A stretch of 32,195 nt of DNA, taken from the NCBI RefSeq assembly GCF_016583795.1, contig NZ_NRRS01000042.1, positions 898 to 33,092 on the forward strand, read 5' to 3'. Numbering within the stretch: the first letter of the stretch is position 1; each line of letters begins with the position of its first letter. Under the pieces are notes generated by a model that was not told the origin of the DNA, made no database searches, and saw only the letters and a program-made list of their open reading frames with translations. Source of the DNA: Rhabdochromatium marinum. GTDB lineage: Bacteria; Pseudomonadota; Gammaproteobacteria; Chromatiales; Chromatiaceae. Made by a program: the position numbers and the translations under genes. Shown one piece after another: positions 16,409 through 26,560 of this stretch.

Positions 16409-16437
16409 AAGCGCGGCGCCTGCCGCGCTTTTTTTTG
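16409..16437 (+). terminator. Rho-independent terminator on the plus strand
   Basis: A 9-bp stem AAGCGCGGC/GCCGCGCTT with a GCCT loop is followed by eight Ts (16429-16436). It is oriented for plus-strand transcription, although both flanking genes (ampG and greA) are on the minus strand. On the minus strand the hairpin is followed by AGAAAAATACC, with no T-run. Confidence 0.75.
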
Positions 16438-16455
16438 CCTGGCACGCCTGCCCGG

Positions 16456-16932
16456 TTATTCATAACGCACGTCAAGAATCTCGAACTCGCGCGCGCCACC
16501 GGGAGCTTCCACCAGGGCCTGATCGCCTTCGCTCTTGCCGATCAGTGCGCGAGCGATGGGCGAGCTGATCGAAATCATGCCGCGCTTAATGTCGGCCTCG
16601 TCCTCGCCGACAATGATGAAGCAATGCTCCTCGTCCTTATCGACCTCCAGCACATCCACGGTGGCACCAAACATGACCTTGCCATTGGGCGTCAGCTTGG
16701 TCACGTCGATGATTTCGGCGTTGGAGAGCTTGCCTTCAACCTCGCTGATGCGGCCCTCAATGAAGCCCTGCTCCTCGCGGGCGGCATGGTATTCCGCATT
16801 CTCTTTCAGGTCGCCATGGGCGCGTGCTTCGGCGATGGCCTCAATGACACGCGGGCGTTCAACCCGCTTGAGCCGCTCCAGCTCCTCGCGTAACTGCTCG
16901 GCGCCCTTGACAGTCAGAGGGACTCTATTCAT
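16456..16932 (-). CDS. greA: Transcript cleavage factor GreA
   Basis: GreA enters the secondary channel of RNA polymerase and stimulates cleavage of backtracked RNA. The 158-residue length is standard. The N-terminal coiled coil contains the tip [16 protein letters not shown] with the acidic pair D41 and E44 that coordinates the catalytic magnesium. The C-terminal FKBP-like globular domain includes [17 protein letters not shown]. The start ATG is preceded by an AGGATCGTAGC stretch. The gene follows carB on the same strand with a 39-bp gap, the carAB-greA arrangement common in Gammaproteobacteria, so it is probably co-transcribed with carAB. Confidence 0.97.
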   Translation of the reverse strand: MNRVPLTVKGAEQLREELERLKRVERPRVIEAIAEARAHGDLKENAEYHAAREEQGFIEGRISEVEGKLSNAEIIDVTKLTPNGKVMFGATVDVLEVDKDEEHCFIIVGEDEADIKRGMISISSPIARALIGKSEGDQALVEAPGGAREFEILDVRYE

Positions 16933-16971
16933 GCGCTACGATCCTCGTTCAGTAAATGTCGCTGCGGATGT

Positions 16972-19900
16972 TTAGTAAAGATCCTGCAAGCGGTTGGTTC
17001 TTAAATCGCCGGACTGCTCCAGCGCCAGGCAGGTGGCCTCGGCGCCCGCCATGGTGGTGGTGTAGCTCACTTTGTACTGCAAAGCGGCGCGGCGAATTTC
17101 GGCCGAGTCGGCAATGGCTTGCACGCCTTCGGTGGTATTGACGATAAAACTGATGTCCTGATTCTTGATCATATCGACAATATGCGGCCGCCCTTCCTTG
17201 ACCTTGTTCACCCCTTCGCAGTTCAGGCCCACGGCGCGCATCGCCTGCGCCGTGCCGTGGGTGCCATAGAGCTGAAAGCCCAGCGCAATCAGGCTGCGCG
17301 CGACCCGCTCCAGGCGACTTTTGTCGGCATCCCGCACACTGAGCAACGCCTTGCCACGCGCCGGCAGCTTTGTGCCGGCACCCTCCACCGCCTTGCCAAA
17401 AGCCTCGCCAAAGGTCTCGCCGATGCCCATGACTTCGCCGGTGGATTTCATTTCCGGTCCCAGGACAGTATCGACGCCGGGGAACTTGATAAAGGGGAAC
17501 ACCGCCTCTTTGACGAAAAAGTGCTTGGGTCGCACCTCGCTGCCCAGTCCCTGCTCGGTCAGACTGCGACCCACCATGCAGCGCGCCCCGACCTTGGCCA
17601 GCGGCACACCAATGGATTTGGACACAAAGGGAACGGTGCGCGAGGCGCGCGGATTGACTTCCAGAATGTAAATATCATCGTCCTTGATGGCAAACTGGGC
17701 GTTCATCAGCCCGCGCACCCCCAGCGCCAGGCCCAACTGGGTCATCTGCTCGCGCAGCCGATCCTGCACGCTGGCCGACAGGGTGTAGGGCGGCAGTGAA
17801 CAGGCGGAGTCACCGGAATGCACCCCAGCCTGCTCAATGTGCTCCATGATGCCGCCAATCAGCACCCGCTCACCGTCGCACAGCGCATCGACATCGATCT
17901 CAATGGCATCCTCCAGAAAGCGATCCAGCAGCACCGGAGACTCGTTTGACACACTCACGGCTGAGCGAATGTAGCGCGCAAGTTCCTGATCGTCGTAGAC
18001 CAGTTCCATGGCGCGGCCACCCAACACATAGGACGGGCGCACCACCAGGGGATAGCCGATGGCAGCGGCCTGATTCAGGGCTTCGTCCTCGCTGCGTGCG
18101 GTGCAATTCGGCGGTTGCTTGAGTCCGAGCTGATGGATGAGCTGCTGGAAGCGCTCGCGATCCTCGGCCAGATCAATGGAATCCGGTGAGGTGCCAATAA
18201 TGGGCACTCCGGCGGCTTCGAGATCGCGTGCGAGCTTCAGCGGCGTCTGGCCGCCGTATTGCACAATCACTCCAAAGGGTTGTTCCTTCTCAACAATTTC
18301 CAGCACATCCTCCAGGGTCAGCGGCTCGAAATAGAGCCGATCGGAGGTGTCGTAGTCGGTCGAGACGGTTTCCGGATTGCAGTTGACCATGATGGTCTCA
18401 AAGCCATCTTCGCGCATGGCAAAGGCGGCATGCACGCAACAGTAGTCAAACTCGATGCCCTGCCCGATGCGGTTGGGTCCGCCGCCGAGCACCATGATTT
18501 TCTTGGCCTGCGTCGGCTCGGCTTCGCATTCTTCCTCATAGGTTGAATACAGGTAGGCGGTGCTGGTGGCAAACTCAGCGGCACAGGTATCGACGCGCTT
18601 AAAGACCGGGCGAATGCCCAAACTCCAGCGCTGCGCACGAATCCGCTGCTCGCTGACGCCGGTCAGTGCAGCCAGTCGCCGGTCGGAGAAGCCCTTGCGC
18701 TTGAGAAAACGCAGCCGGGCGGCATCAAGGGCGGCGAAGCCCTGAACCTTAATCTCGTGGGCGACGTTCACCAGGTCTTCGATCTGGGCGATAAACCAGG
18801 GATCAATGCCGGAGAGTTCCAGGATTTCCTCGGCGGTCATCCCGGCGCGCATGCCATCGGTGAGGTAGAAGATACGCTCGGCGCCCGGCTGGGCAATTTC
18901 GGTACGCAGCCGCTTGATGGTGATCGGATCGGCCAGATCGAGCACGTTATTCAAGCCGTCCTTGTCGGTCTCCAGCCCGCGCAGCGCCTTTTGCAGCGAC
19001 TCCTGGAAGGTGCGGCCGATGGCCATCACCTCGCCGACCGATTTCATCTGGGTGGTCAGATGGGCATCGGCGAGGGGAAACTTCTCGAAGGCAAAGCGCG
19101 GCACCTTGGTGACCACATAGTCGATGCTGGGCTCGAAGGATGCCGGGGTGGCGCCGCCGGTGATCTCATTGCGCAACTCATCCAGGGTATAGCCGACGGC
19201 CAGCTTGGCCGCCACCTTGGCAATCGGAAAGCCGGTGGCCTTGGAGGCCAGTGCCGAGCTGCGCGATACCCGCGGATTCATCTCGATGATGATCATGCGC
19301 CCATCGGCCGGATTGATGGCGAACTGCACATTCGAGCCGCCGGTGTCCACGCCGATCTCGCGCAACACCGCCAGCGAGGCGTCGCGCATGATCTGATATT
19401 CCTTGTCGGTCAGAGTCTGGGCGGGCGCAACTGTGATTGAGTCCCCGGTATGCACACCCATGGGGTCGAAGTTTTCAATCGAGCAGACGATGATGCAGTT
19501 GTCCGCGTGGTCGCGCACCACCTCCATCTCGAATTCTTTCCAGCCCAGCGCGGATTCCTCGATCAGCAGTTCGCGGGTTGGCGACAGATCCAGTCCGCGC
19601 CGACAGATGGCCTCAAACTCCTCGCTGTTATAGGCAATACCGCCGCCGCTGCCGCCCATGGTGAAAGACGGGCGGATGATGGCGGGATAGCCGATCTGCG
19701 CCTGCACCTGAAAGGCTTCTTCCAGACTGTGGGCAAGCACCGAATGCGGCATATCGAGCCCGATGCGGCGCATTGCCTGGCGAAACAGATCGCGATCCTC
19801 GGCCTTATCAATGGCCTCGCGCGAGGCGCCGATCATCTCCACCCCATAGCGCTCCAGCACCCCATGACGGGCCAGATCCAGCGCGGTATTCAGCGCCGTC

Positions 19901-20178
19901 TGTCCACCCATGGTCGGCAACAGGGCATCCGGGCGCTCGCGCTCAATGATGCGCTCAAGCATCCGCCAGTTGATTGGCTCTATATAGGTTGCATCAGCCA
20001 TCTCCGGGTCGGTCATAATGGTGGCCGGATTGCTGTTGACCAGAATGACGCGAAAGCCTTCCTCACGCAGTGCCTTGCACGCCTGGGCACCGGAATAATC
20101 AAACTCGCAGGCCTGACCGATCACAATGGGTCCGGCCCCAATGATCAGGATGCTATGGATGTCGCTACGCTTTGGCAT
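16972..20178 (-). CDS. carB: Carbamoyl-phosphate synthase large subunit
   Basis: CarB makes carbamoyl phosphate from bicarbonate, two ATP and ammonia channelled from CarA, feeding pyrimidine and arginine synthesis. At 1068 residues it has the full family length. The two homologous ATP-grasp halves are both visible. The first begins [20 protein letters not shown] and includes [12 protein letters not shown]. The second begins [16 protein letters not shown] and includes [15 protein letters not shown]. Between them lies the oligomerisation region, and at the C-terminus an MGS-like allosteric domain ([15 protein letters not shown]). It starts 133 bp downstream of carA and ends 39 bp before greA. 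Confidence 0.98.
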   Translation of the reverse strand: MPKRSDIHSILIIGAGPIVIGQACEFDYSGAQACKALREEGFRVILVNSNPATIMTDPEMADATYIEPINWRMLERIIERERPDALLPTMGGQTALNTALDLARHGVLERYGVEMIGASREAIDKAEDRDLFRQAMRRIGLDMPHSVLAHSLEEAFQVQAQIGYPAIIRPSFTMGGSGGGIAYNSEEFEAICRRGLDLSPTRELLIEESALGWKEFEMEVVRDHADNCIIVCSIENFDPMGVHTGDSITVAPAQTLTDKEYQIMRDASLAVLREIGVDTGGSNVQFAINPADGRMIIIEMNPRVSRSSALASKATGFPIAKVAAKLAVGYTLDELRNEITGGATPASFEPSIDYVVTKVPRFAFEKFPLADAHLTTQMKSVGEVMAIGRTFQESLQKALRGLETDKDGLNNVLDLADPITIKRLRTEIAQPGAERIFYLTDGMRAGMTAEEILELSGIDPWFIAQIEDLVNVAHEIKVQGFAALDAARLRFLKRKGFSDRRLAALTGVSEQRIRAQRWSLGIRPVFKRVDTCAAEFATSTAYLYSTYEEECEAEPTQAKKIMVLGGGPNRIGQGIEFDYCCVHAAFAMREDGFETIMVNCNPETVSTDYDTSDRLYFEPLTLEDVLEIVEKEQPFGVIVQYGGQTPLKLARDLEAAGVPIIGTSPDSIDLAEDRERFQQLIHQLGLKQPPNCTARSEDEALNQAAAIGYPLVVRPSYVLGGRAMELVYDDQELARYIRSAVSVSNESPVLLDRFLEDAIEIDVDALCDGERVLIGGIMEHIEQAGVHSGDSACSLPPYTLSASVQDRLREQMTQLGLALGVRGLMNAQFAIKDDDIYILEVNPRASRTVPFVSKSIGVPLAKVGARCMVGRSLTEQGLGSEVRPKHFFVKEAVFPFIKFPGVDTVLGPEMKSTGEVMGIGETFGEAFGKAVEGAGTKLPARGKALLSVRDADKSRLERVARSLIALGFQLYGTHGTAQAMRAVGLNCEGVNKVKEGRPHIVDMIKNQDISFIVNTTEGVQAIADSAEIRRAALQYKVSYTTTMAGAEATCLALEQSGDLRTNRLQDLY

Positions 20179-20311
20179 GAGCTGGCTCTTGCTGGCGCTG
20201 CCGCGCGAACTGTGGCGCCGCAGCAGGTTCTCGTCATAAAGGCGTACAAGCCTTCGTTGGGTATCGTCGGCGGCTGTGGATTGGGGCCGCCGCCAGGCCG
20301 CCCGCGCTGGC

Positions 20312-21460
20312 TCAGGCGCTGCGGTATTCGCGCATCAGTTCAGTAAAGTGCGCAAACAGTGGGGCAACATCATGAGGACCGGGACTGGCCTCTGGATGCC
20401 CCTGAAAGCCAAAGGCCGGGCAGTGGCGATGATGAATGCCTTGCAGGGAACCATCGAACAGCGACCGATGCGTGGCAACCAGGGTCTCCGGCAGGCTTTG
20501 CTCATCGACTGCGAAGCCATGATTCTGACTGCTGATCATGACCCGGCGGGTGGCGAGCTCCTCCACTGGGTGATTGGCCCCATGATGACCGAATTTCATC
20601 TTCAGGGTTTGTGCGCCACAGGCGAGACCCAGCAACTGGTGGCCCAGGCAAATGCCAAACAGCGGCACCCGGGCCTCAAGCAGCTCCCGAATCGCGGCAA
20701 TGGCATAGTCGCAAGGTTCCGGGTCACCGGGACCATTGCTGAGAAACACCCCGTCCGGCTGTAAGGCCATGACCTCCGAGGCCGGGGTTGTGGCCGGTAC
20801 CACGGTAATCTGGCAGCCCAGGTCAACCAGGATGCGCAGGATATTGCGCTTGATGCCGAAGTCATAGGCAACCACCCGATAGGATGGGCCTGATTCATTG
20901 GAGGCTTGACTGGAGGCATAGCCGTGCTTAACTGTCCAGCCACCTTGATCCCAGACATAGGATGCGGTCGTGCTGACCTCACGCGCCAAATCCGCGCCCT
21001 TGAGACCGCCAAAGGCACGCGCGGCCGCCAAGGCTTGGGCTTCATCGATCCCCTCCCCTGCTTGCAGGCAGCCACTCTGTGCGCCCTGCTCGCGCAGCCG
21101 CCGGGTCAGGCGCCGCGTGTCGATGTCACTGATCGCCACCACAGCCTGCTCGCGCAGATAGTCGCCAAGCTCCTGCTGTCGGCGCCAGTTGCTCGCCAGC
21201 ACCGGCAGATCGCGCACAATCAGCCCGGCGGCTTGGACCTGAGGGGATTCTTCATCCTCGGCATTGGTACCCGTGTTACCGATATGCGGGTAAGTCAGGG
21301 TCACCAATTGGCGCCGGTAGGAGGGGTCGGTCAGGATTTCCTGATAGCCGGTCATGGCCGTATTGAATACGACCTCACCGACACTTTCTCCACAGGCGCC
21401 AATGGCGGTCCCACGAAAGACCGAACCGTCTTCCAGAACCAGGACGGCTGATGATTGCAC
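20312..21460 (-). CDS. carA: Carbamoyl-phosphate synthase small (glutaminase) subunit
   Basis: CarA hydrolyses glutamine and passes ammonia through a tunnel to CarB. The 382-residue length matches the family. The N-terminal CPSase domain ([20 protein letters not shown]) is followed by a class I glutamine amidotransferase domain. That domain has the nucleophile C271 in GICLGHQ and the His-Glu pair H355/E357 in [11 protein letters not shown], so the active site is complete. The 124 bp upstream contain a 12-bp palindrome, CTTACCTGTAAG, at 21517-21528 that might bind a regulator. No pyrimidine attenuator was obvious. It is the first gene of the carA-carB-greA set. Confidence 0.98.
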   Translation of the reverse strand: MQSSAVLVLEDGSVFRGTAIGACGESVGEVVFNTAMTGYQEILTDPSYRRQLVTLTYPHIGNTGTNAEDEESPQVQAAGLIVRDLPVLASNWRRQQELGDYLREQAVVAISDIDTRRLTRRLREQGAQSGCLQAGEGIDEAQALAAARAFGGLKGADLAREVSTTASYVWDQGGWTVKHGYASSQASNESGPSYRVVAYDFGIKRNILRILVDLGCQITVVPATTPASEVMALQPDGVFLSNGPGDPEPCDYAIAAIRELLEARVPLFGICLGHQLLGLACGAQTLKMKFGHHGANHPVEELATRRVMISSQNHGFAVDEQSLPETLVATHRSLFDGSLQGIHHRHCPAFGFQGHPEASPGPHDVAPLFAHFTELMREYRSA

Positions 21461-21584
21461 AAAAATCTCCGAGTGGCAGATAGGGTCAAAGCAGAAGCAA
21501 GGGGTCAGGACGGAATCTTACCTGTAAGGTGCGAAGGCTGTCTAATGTGCGACGCTCCCATGCGCCGGCTGGCGCCATCCCTGG

Positions 21585-21806
21585 CTAAGCGCAGCGCTGC
21601 ACCTCAATCAGGCGATGGTCGTCGGTGACCAGAACACGAAAATTCCCTTGCAACCCTTGATGAGTGATAAAGCGTCGAAAAGCTTCTGCCGGCAATTCGA
21701 TGCGCTGGCCATTGCTGGCGCGAACGCTGATGCGGCGCGAACGGCCTTCGTAGAAGGCGAGCATATCATCGCGTGGAATCCACAAAGAGAACTGATAGGT
21801 CTTCAC
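21585..21806 (-). CDS. DUF2835 family protein
   Basis: The 73-residue protein has the DUF2835 look: an opening KTYQFSLWIP, a middle segment with an aromatic and a basic patch (AFYEGRSRRISVRA), then LPAEAFRRFIT and a final beta-strand. Members are small cytosolic proteins of gammaproteobacteria and have no known role. The start ATG lies six bases after the stop of the upstream cytochrome c gene, so the two are probably translated from one mRNA. The functional meaning of this link is unclear. Confidence 0.8.
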   Translation of the reverse strand: MKTYQFSLWIPRDDMLAFYEGRSRRISVRASNGQRIELPAEAFRRFITHQGLQGNFRVLVTDDHRLIEVQRCA

Positions 21807-21812
21807 TGCTGG

Positions 21813-22649
21813 TCACTGATCGAAAATACCCTCGGGACCCGGCAGGGGGGGCATCGGTGGTGGCGGCGGTGGGATTGGCGCCCCCTGCATGGCATCACGC
21901 ACATAGTTCGGGAAGTCTGGATTCATCCAGTTTTCGGTTGCGAGCTTGTCTGCCGGCGGGCGCAGACGCGATACATAATCCAGCACAGCACCTTCCTGCT
22001 GCTGGGTAAAACTCTTGATCTGTTTGATCATTTTCTCATCTGCATTCTTGCGCTGGCCACTGCGGATGGCATCGAACTGCCGCACCAGATACATAAAATG
22101 CTGACCAGCAATGGCCGGGATATGATCCTCGGCATCGCCCTGGCCGCGCTCGCCATGGCAATCCACGCAATTGTCCTGATACAGCTGTTCACCCAGCTCC
22201 AGATCCACGCCTGGGCCGACGCCATTGTGGGGCGCCATCGGTAACTGCTCAACATAGGCCGCCACATTAGCCATTTGCTGTGGTCCTCCCAGGATGCGCG
22301 GCACCGAGAAGGGGTACATCAGCGGGTTTGTGCGATTGCCGGCGCGAAAATCCGCCAGTTGCTTGATGATCACCGAGGCCCGCTGACCGGCAATCTGTGG
22401 ATACATGCCATCCATGGTGCCCCAGCCTTCGGGGCGATGGCAGACGGCGCAGGTCAGATAGACCTTGCGTCCGCTGTCTAAATCCGCCGGCTTTGCCAGC
22501 GCCTGTTCATACTCAGCCAGCGCAGCCGCTTGCTCAGCCTGCCCCGCCTGCGCCCCTGGCATTGCAACCACCAGCATCAGGCCCAAGCCGACACCCAAGC
22601 CCGAATGCCCGAGTCTCTCATGCCATATCTGTCGTGCTGTTCGCATCAT
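21813..22649 (-). CDS. Di-haem class I cytochrome c (c4-like), periplasmic
   Basis: This 278-residue protein has a signal peptide (hydrophobic stretch about 17-33, likely cut after AQA at 35) and two haem c attachment motifs, CAVCH at 67-71 and CVDCH at 161-165. Each is followed by a class I cytochrome fold, and candidate axial methionines include that in NPLMYPF. The two-domain layout resembles cytochrome c4, an electron carrier between membrane complexes and terminal oxidases or reductases. The protein is longer than classical c4 (about 190 residues) and ends in a Pro-rich tail (APIPPPPPPMPPLPG). The partner enzyme cannot be named from this window. The gene is divergent from nrdA and about 6 bp ahead of the DUF2835 gene. 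Confidence 0.88.
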   Translation of the reverse strand: MMRTARQIWHERLGHSGLGVGLGLMLVVAMPGAQAGQAEQAAALAEYEQALAKPADLDSGRKVYLTCAVCHRPEGWGTMDGMYPQIAGQRASVIIKQLADFRAGNRTNPLMYPFSVPRILGGPQQMANVAAYVEQLPMAPHNGVGPGVDLELGEQLYQDNCVDCHGERGQGDAEDHIPAIAGQHFMYLVRQFDAIRSGQRKNADEKMIKQIKSFTQQQEGAVLDYVSRLRPPADKLATENWMNPDFPNYVRDAMQGAPIPPPPPPMPPLPGPEGIFDQ

Positions 22650-22808
22650 CCGCCTCCTCGGTTCATTGCTCCGTTTGTCGGTTCAGAAAAAAGTATCGCA
22701 CCCCCGGCACCGCCTTGTCTCGAGTTCCACCAACAGGCTCGCTTCCCGCGCGTTTCACCGGCACCAGCGTTGGAGTTTCGCGCCCTTCAGGCAACTGTTG
22801 CCCACAAG

Positions 22809-22828
22809 TTATCAACAGGATATCCACA
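22809..22828 (+). promoter_or_regulatory. Two near-consensus DnaA boxes upstream of nrdA
   Basis: TTATCAACA (22809-22817) and ATATCCACA (22820-22828) each differ by one base from TTATCCACA. They are in direct orientation, 11 bp apart. DnaA control of nrdAB is known in E. coli. Here the boxes lie about 45 bp upstream of the -35 element, so DnaA could tie reductase expression to replication initiation. Confidence 0.6.
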
Positions 22829-22857
22829 GGTTGCGAGGAAGCATCTACCCGGTTTAT

Positions 22858-22873
22858 ACACAATATATTGTGG
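22858..22873 (+). promoter_or_regulatory. NrdR box 1
   Basis: ACACAATATATTGTGG fits the NrdR consensus (acaCwAtATaTwGtgt). It lies just upstream of the -35 element and 32 bp, or three helical turns, start to start from box 2, the usual tandem arrangement for ATP/dATP-sensing NrdR repression. Confidence 0.85.
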
Positions 22874-22901
22874 TTGACACTGCTTAAAGACACTATATAT
22901 T
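22874..22901 (+). promoter_or_regulatory. nrdA sigma70-type promoter
   Basis: A perfect -35 TTGACA (22874-22879) and a -10 TATATT (22896-22901) are separated by 16 bases. The -35 falls between the two NrdR boxes, and the -10 lies inside box 2, so bound NrdR would block polymerase. Confidence 0.8.
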
Positions 22902-22905
22902 GTCT
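22890..22905 (+). promoter_or_regulatory. NrdR box 2
   Basis: ACACTATATATTGTCT covers the -10 hexamer and is the second half of the tandem NrdR operator. Confidence 0.85.
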
Positions 22906-22951
22906 TTATTGCGCAAATTTTCTGCATTGCTGCTTTTGGAGCATTTTCCTC

Positions 22952-25903
22952 ATGGCTACTGCAACTCCCACCGCCTCCGCAACGCCACTCGCCACCGTCG
23001 AGCCGCATCCACCGCGGTTTTCGGTGGTCCGTTCGCACCCGGCTTCCAGCCCATCACCAGCCGCGCATCAGCCGGGACAGGTGCAGGTCATCCGTCGCAA
23101 TGGCACAGTCACCCACTTCGACCCGGCCAAGATTAAAGTCGCCATGACCAAGGCGTTCCTCGCCGTTGAGGGTGAGCATGCCGCCGCTTCCAGTCGCATT
23201 CACGATCAGGTGGAGCAGCTTGCCGAGCAAGTCACCAGCGCACTCACCCGTCGGTTGCCAGGAGGTGGCACGGTCCATATTGAAGATATCCAGGATCAAG
23301 TCGAACTGGCGTTAATGCGTGCCGGTGAGCACAAGGTTGCACGCGACTATGTGCTCTATCGCGATGCCCGCGCCCGTAAGCGCGCCGCCGAAGTGCAAGG
23401 CTCCCAGGCCGTGCAGGCCACCGAGGGCTTACATGTCACGCTGGAAGACGGCACCCGGGTGCCGCTTGACCAGGCTAAGCTGGCCCAACTGGTCACGGAA
23501 GTCTGCACTGGACTCGATGCGGTGGACCCGCAACAGGTGCTTGATGATGCCTGTCGCAATCTGTTCGACGGGGTGCAGGCGTCAGACATTGATCAAGCGC
23601 TGATTATGGCGGCGCGCGCGCGAATCGAGCGCGAACCTGCCTATAGTCAGGTGGCCAGTCGCTTACTGCTTGAAGCCCTGCGTAAAGAAGCGCTGGGATT
23701 TCTCAACCTGCCAACTGCCACTTCTGGCGGCACTGACTGGGCGCTTGGCTACCCTGACTACTTTCGTGCCTACATCAAACAAGGCGCTGAGCTGGAACTG
23801 CTCGATTCCGAGTTAACGCGCTATGACCTGGCTCGACTCGGCGCGGCCCTCAAACCGGAACGCGACCGGCAGTTTACTTATCTTGGCCTGCAAACACTGT
23901 ACGACCGTTATTTTATTCACAACAATGGCGTACGTTTTGAACTGCCGCAGGCCTTTTTCATGCGCGTGGCCATGGGGTTGGCCATCAATGAACTCGAACG
24001 TGAAACGCGGGCGATTGAGTTCTATGAGCTGCTGTCGAGTTTTGATTTTATGAGTTCGACGCCGACCTTGTTTAATTCCGGCACCCTGCGCCCGCAATTG
24101 AGTTCCTGTTATCTGACCACGGTCGCGGATGATCTTGACGGTATCTATGCCGCCATCAAAGATAATGCTTTGCTCAGCAAATTCGCTGGCGGACTGGGCA
24201 ATGACTGGAGCCGGGTGCGTGGCATGGGCGCACATATCAAGGGCACCAATGGCAAGAGTCAGGGCGTGGTGCCTTTCCTAAAGGTAGCTAATGACACCGC
24301 AGTCGCGGTCAATCAGGGTGGAAAACGCAAAGGCGCTGTCTGTGCCTATCTTGAAACTTGGCACATCGACATAGAGGAATTCCTCGAACTGCGCAAAAAC
24401 ACCGGCGATGACCGACGCCGCTGCCATGACATGAACACGGCCAACTGGGTGCCGGATCTGTTCATGAAGCGCGTGGCCGAGGAAGCCGACTGGACCCTGT
24501 TCTCACCTGATGAAACGCCTGATTTGCATGATCTGACCGGCCAGGCCTTTGAGCAGGCCTATGTAGCTTATGAGGCGCGCGCGCAGGCAGGCGAACTCAA
24601 GGTCAGCAAAACGCTTAAGGCGGTTGATCTGTGGCGCAAAATGCTCGCCATGCTGTTTGAGACCGGGCATCCCTGGATCGCCTTTAAGGATCCCTGCAAC
24701 CTGCGCTATACCAATCAGCATGCCGGGGTTGTACACAGCTCCAATCTTTGTACCGAGATTACCCTGCACACCAATGATCATGAGATTGCTGTCTGCAATC
24801 TTGGCAGCGTGAATCTCGCCGCCCATGTCAACGAGCGTGGTCTGGACACCGAGAAGCTCAGCAAGACGGTGCGCACCGCCATGCGCATGCTCGACAATGT
24901 GATTGACTACAACTTTTATAATGTGCCCCAGGCGCGCAACTCCAATCTGCGCCATCGGCCGGTCGGACTGGGGCTCATGGGCTTTCAGGATGCGCTGTTT
25001 AAACTGCGTATTCCCTATGCCAGCCAGGAAGCGGTGCGCTTTGCCGATCACAGCATGGAAACGCTGTCCTATTATGCCATTGATGCCAGTTGTGAACTGG
25101 CGCGGGAGCGCGGCTGCTACTCCAGCTATCCAGGGTCGCTCTGGAGTCAGGGCATCCTGCCCATCGATTCTCTCGAACGACTTGAACAAGGCCGTGGCGG
25201 CTACCTGCAAGTGGACCGCGACAGCACGCTCGACTGGGACAGCCTGCGCGAGAAAGTCCGCACCCAGGGCCTGCGCAATTCCAACTGCATGGCCATTGCC
25301 CCCACCGCCACCATCAGCAATATCGTCGGCGTGAGTCAATCCGTCGAACCAACCTATCAGAACCTGTTCGTCAAATCCAATTTATCCGGCGAGTTCACCG
25401 TCGTGAATCCCTATCTGGTGGCTGACCTAAAAGCCATGGGCTTATGGGACAGTGTCATGGTCAATGATCTCAAGTATTACGACGGCTCGGTGCAACCCAT
25501 TGATCGCATTCCTGAGGAACTCAAGGCACTCTATGCCACTGCCTTTGAAATCGACCCACGTTGGCTGGTTGAAGCCGCCAGTCGCCGCCAGAAGTGGCTC
25601 GACCAGGCCCAGAGTTTGAATCTTTACATGCGCGAGCCGAGTGGCAAGAAACTCGACAACCTCTATAAGCTTGCCTGGGTACGCGGATTAAAAACCACCT
25701 ATTATCTGCGCTCCATGGGGGCTACGCATGTTGAGAAGTCCACCATGAGCGACAGCGGGCGCGCCAATCAACTGAGCGCTGTTGGTGGCAGCTATCAGTC
25801 ACTCAATCCCAGCAAGTCAAAGACGACAGATACGAGCACAAGTCCACCAAACACACCGAACGCTTGCTCGATCCTGGATCCAGACTGCGAGAGTTGTCAG
25901 TAA
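22952..25903 (+). CDS. nrdA: Class Ia ribonucleoside-diphosphate reductase, alpha subunit
   Basis: NrdA reduces ribonucleoside diphosphates to deoxy forms using a radical delivered by NrdB. From the ATG at 22952 (TTGGAG upstream) it has 983 residues. The frame is open further upstream, but that part overlaps the promoter and is not coding. A disordered start is followed by an ATP-cone (VIRRNGTVTHFDPAKI, near 46-61) and a second, cone-like segment (about 158-250), as in Pseudomonas NrdA. Catalytic residues are present: C386 and C615 as the redox pair, C600 (NLCTEI) as thiyl radical site with E602, the radical-transfer pair Y917-Y918, and the C-terminal shuttle pair C979 and C982. Expression is very likely under NrdR. 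It is followed by an unknown gene and nrdB. Confidence 0.97.
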   Translation: MATATPTASATPLATVEPHPPRFSVVRSHPASSPSPAAHQPGQVQVIRRNGTVTHFDPAKIKVAMTKAFLAVEGEHAAASSRIHDQVEQLAEQVTSALTRRLPGGGTVHIEDIQDQVELALMRAGEHKVARDYVLYRDARARKRAAEVQGSQAVQATEGLHVTLEDGTRVPLDQAKLAQLVTEVCTGLDAVDPQQVLDDACRNLFDGVQASDIDQALIMAARARIEREPAYSQVASRLLLEALRKEALGFLNLPTATSGGTDWALGYPDYFRAYIKQGAELELLDSELTRYDLARLGAALKPERDRQFTYLGLQTLYDRYFIHNNGVRFELPQAFFMRVAMGLAINELERETRAIEFYELLSSFDFMSSTPTLFNSGTLRPQLSSCYLTTVADDLDGIYAAIKDNALLSKFAGGLGNDWSRVRGMGAHIKGTNGKSQGVVPFLKVANDTAVAVNQGGKRKGAVCAYLETWHIDIEEFLELRKNTGDDRRRCHDMNTANWVPDLFMKRVAEEADWTLFSPDETPDLHDLTGQAFEQAYVAYEARAQAGELKVSKTLKAVDLWRKMLAMLFETGHPWIAFKDPCNLRYTNQHAGVVHSSNLCTEITLHTNDHEIAVCNLGSVNLAAHVNERGLDTEKLSKTVRTAMRMLDNVIDYNFYNVPQARNSNLRHRPVGLGLMGFQDALFKLRIPYASQEAVRFADHSMETLSYYAIDASCELARERGCYSSYPGSLWSQGILPIDSLERLEQGRGGYLQVDRDSTLDWDSLREKVRTQGLRNSNCMAIAPTATISNIVGVSQSVEPTYQNLFVKSNLSGEFTVVNPYLVADLKAMGLWDSVMVNDLKYYDGSVQPIDRIPEELKALYATAFEIDPRWLVEAASRRQKWLDQAQSLNLYMREPSGKKLDNLYKLAWVRGLKTTYYLRSMGATHVEKSTMSDSGRANQLSAVGGSYQSLNPSKSKTTDTSTSPPNTPNACSILDPDCESCQ

Positions 25904-25943
25904 CAGCCAGCGCGCTAGGGCATCGAAATTGGAGGGCATCCCA

Positions 25944-26498
25944 ATGAACTTTACTGAAGTCTTGGACGTATTAAACGACGCCAGTTTATTCGAGCTCTAT
26001 CGCCTGGACGCTGCAATACGTAATCAACTCGAAAACCCGGCACGGATTGCCGCCGTTAAGCAGGCGCTAACCCAGGGGCAACGGGTTCGCTATTTCGATG
26101 ATCGTGAAAACCGGATCGTCGAAGCGCGCCTGCTTCAAATCAATCGTACCCGTGTGCTGGTTCAGAATATCGCGGATGGGCGCAATTGGACCCTGCCCTT
26201 TTACATGCTCGACCTTGACGGCACGGACGTTGACATTGCCGCCCAGTCCAAGCGCGGTCTGGACAAAAACAGCGTGCGTGTGGGTGATCGCGTAGCCTTT
26301 CGTGATCGCCAAGGCCGCGAGCAGTTCGGTGAGGTGATTAAACTCAACACCAAAACCGCTGGCGTCATGGTCAACAACCGGCGCTGGCGCGTCGCCTACA
26401 GTTTGCTCTCCCCGATTATCGAAGCCGAAGCAGAGGCTTATACCGACCCTGAATTACTCAGTGACCCGCGCGTTTTTGACAATAACCACACCGAATGA
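25944..26498 (+). CDS. Unknown protein with tandem SH3/KOW-like segments, encoded between nrdA and nrdB
   Basis: The ATG at 25944 has GGAGGG eight bases upstream, so I reject the longer frame that starts inside nrdA. The 184-residue protein begins with a helical part ([20 protein letters not shown]). It then has two similar beta-rich segments, [20 protein letters not shown] and [19 protein letters not shown]. Each is followed by a strand and an aromatic-rich turn ([11 protein letters not shown] and [12 protein letters not shown]). This duplicated layout recalls small SH3/KOW barrels such as those at the end of SprT-like proteins. There are no catalytic motifs, cysteine pairs or signal peptide. 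The gene is 40 bp after nrdA and 62 bp before nrdB on the same strand. It is probably co-regulated with the reductase, and its role is unknown. Confidence 0.8.
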   Translation: MNFTEVLDVLNDASLFELYRLDAAIRNQLENPARIAAVKQALTQGQRVRYFDDRENRIVEARLLQINRTRVLVQNIADGRNWTLPFYMLDLDGTDVDIAAQSKRGLDKNSVRVGDRVAFRDRQGREQFGEVIKLNTKTAGVMVNNRRWRVAYSLLSPIIEAEAEAYTDPELLSDPRVFDNNHTE

Positions 26499-26560
26499 AC
26501 CGGCAGTTAAGACAGAAGCACGCGCAAGCCAATCACCACCAACGCCCCCGGAGACCAATT

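Noticed and set aside
16409-16437. Hairpin considered as the greA terminator
   Set aside because: The T-run follows the hairpin only on the plus strand. On the greA strand no T-run follows.
22397-22951. Upstream extension of the nrdA frame
   Set aside because: It would place the start inside the cytochrome c gene and read through the NrdR boxes and promoter. The family-like protein begins after the ATG at 22952.
25782-25943. Longer start for the gene between nrdA and nrdB
   Set aside because: It overlaps the end of nrdA, while the internal ATG at 25944 has a strong ribosome-binding site.
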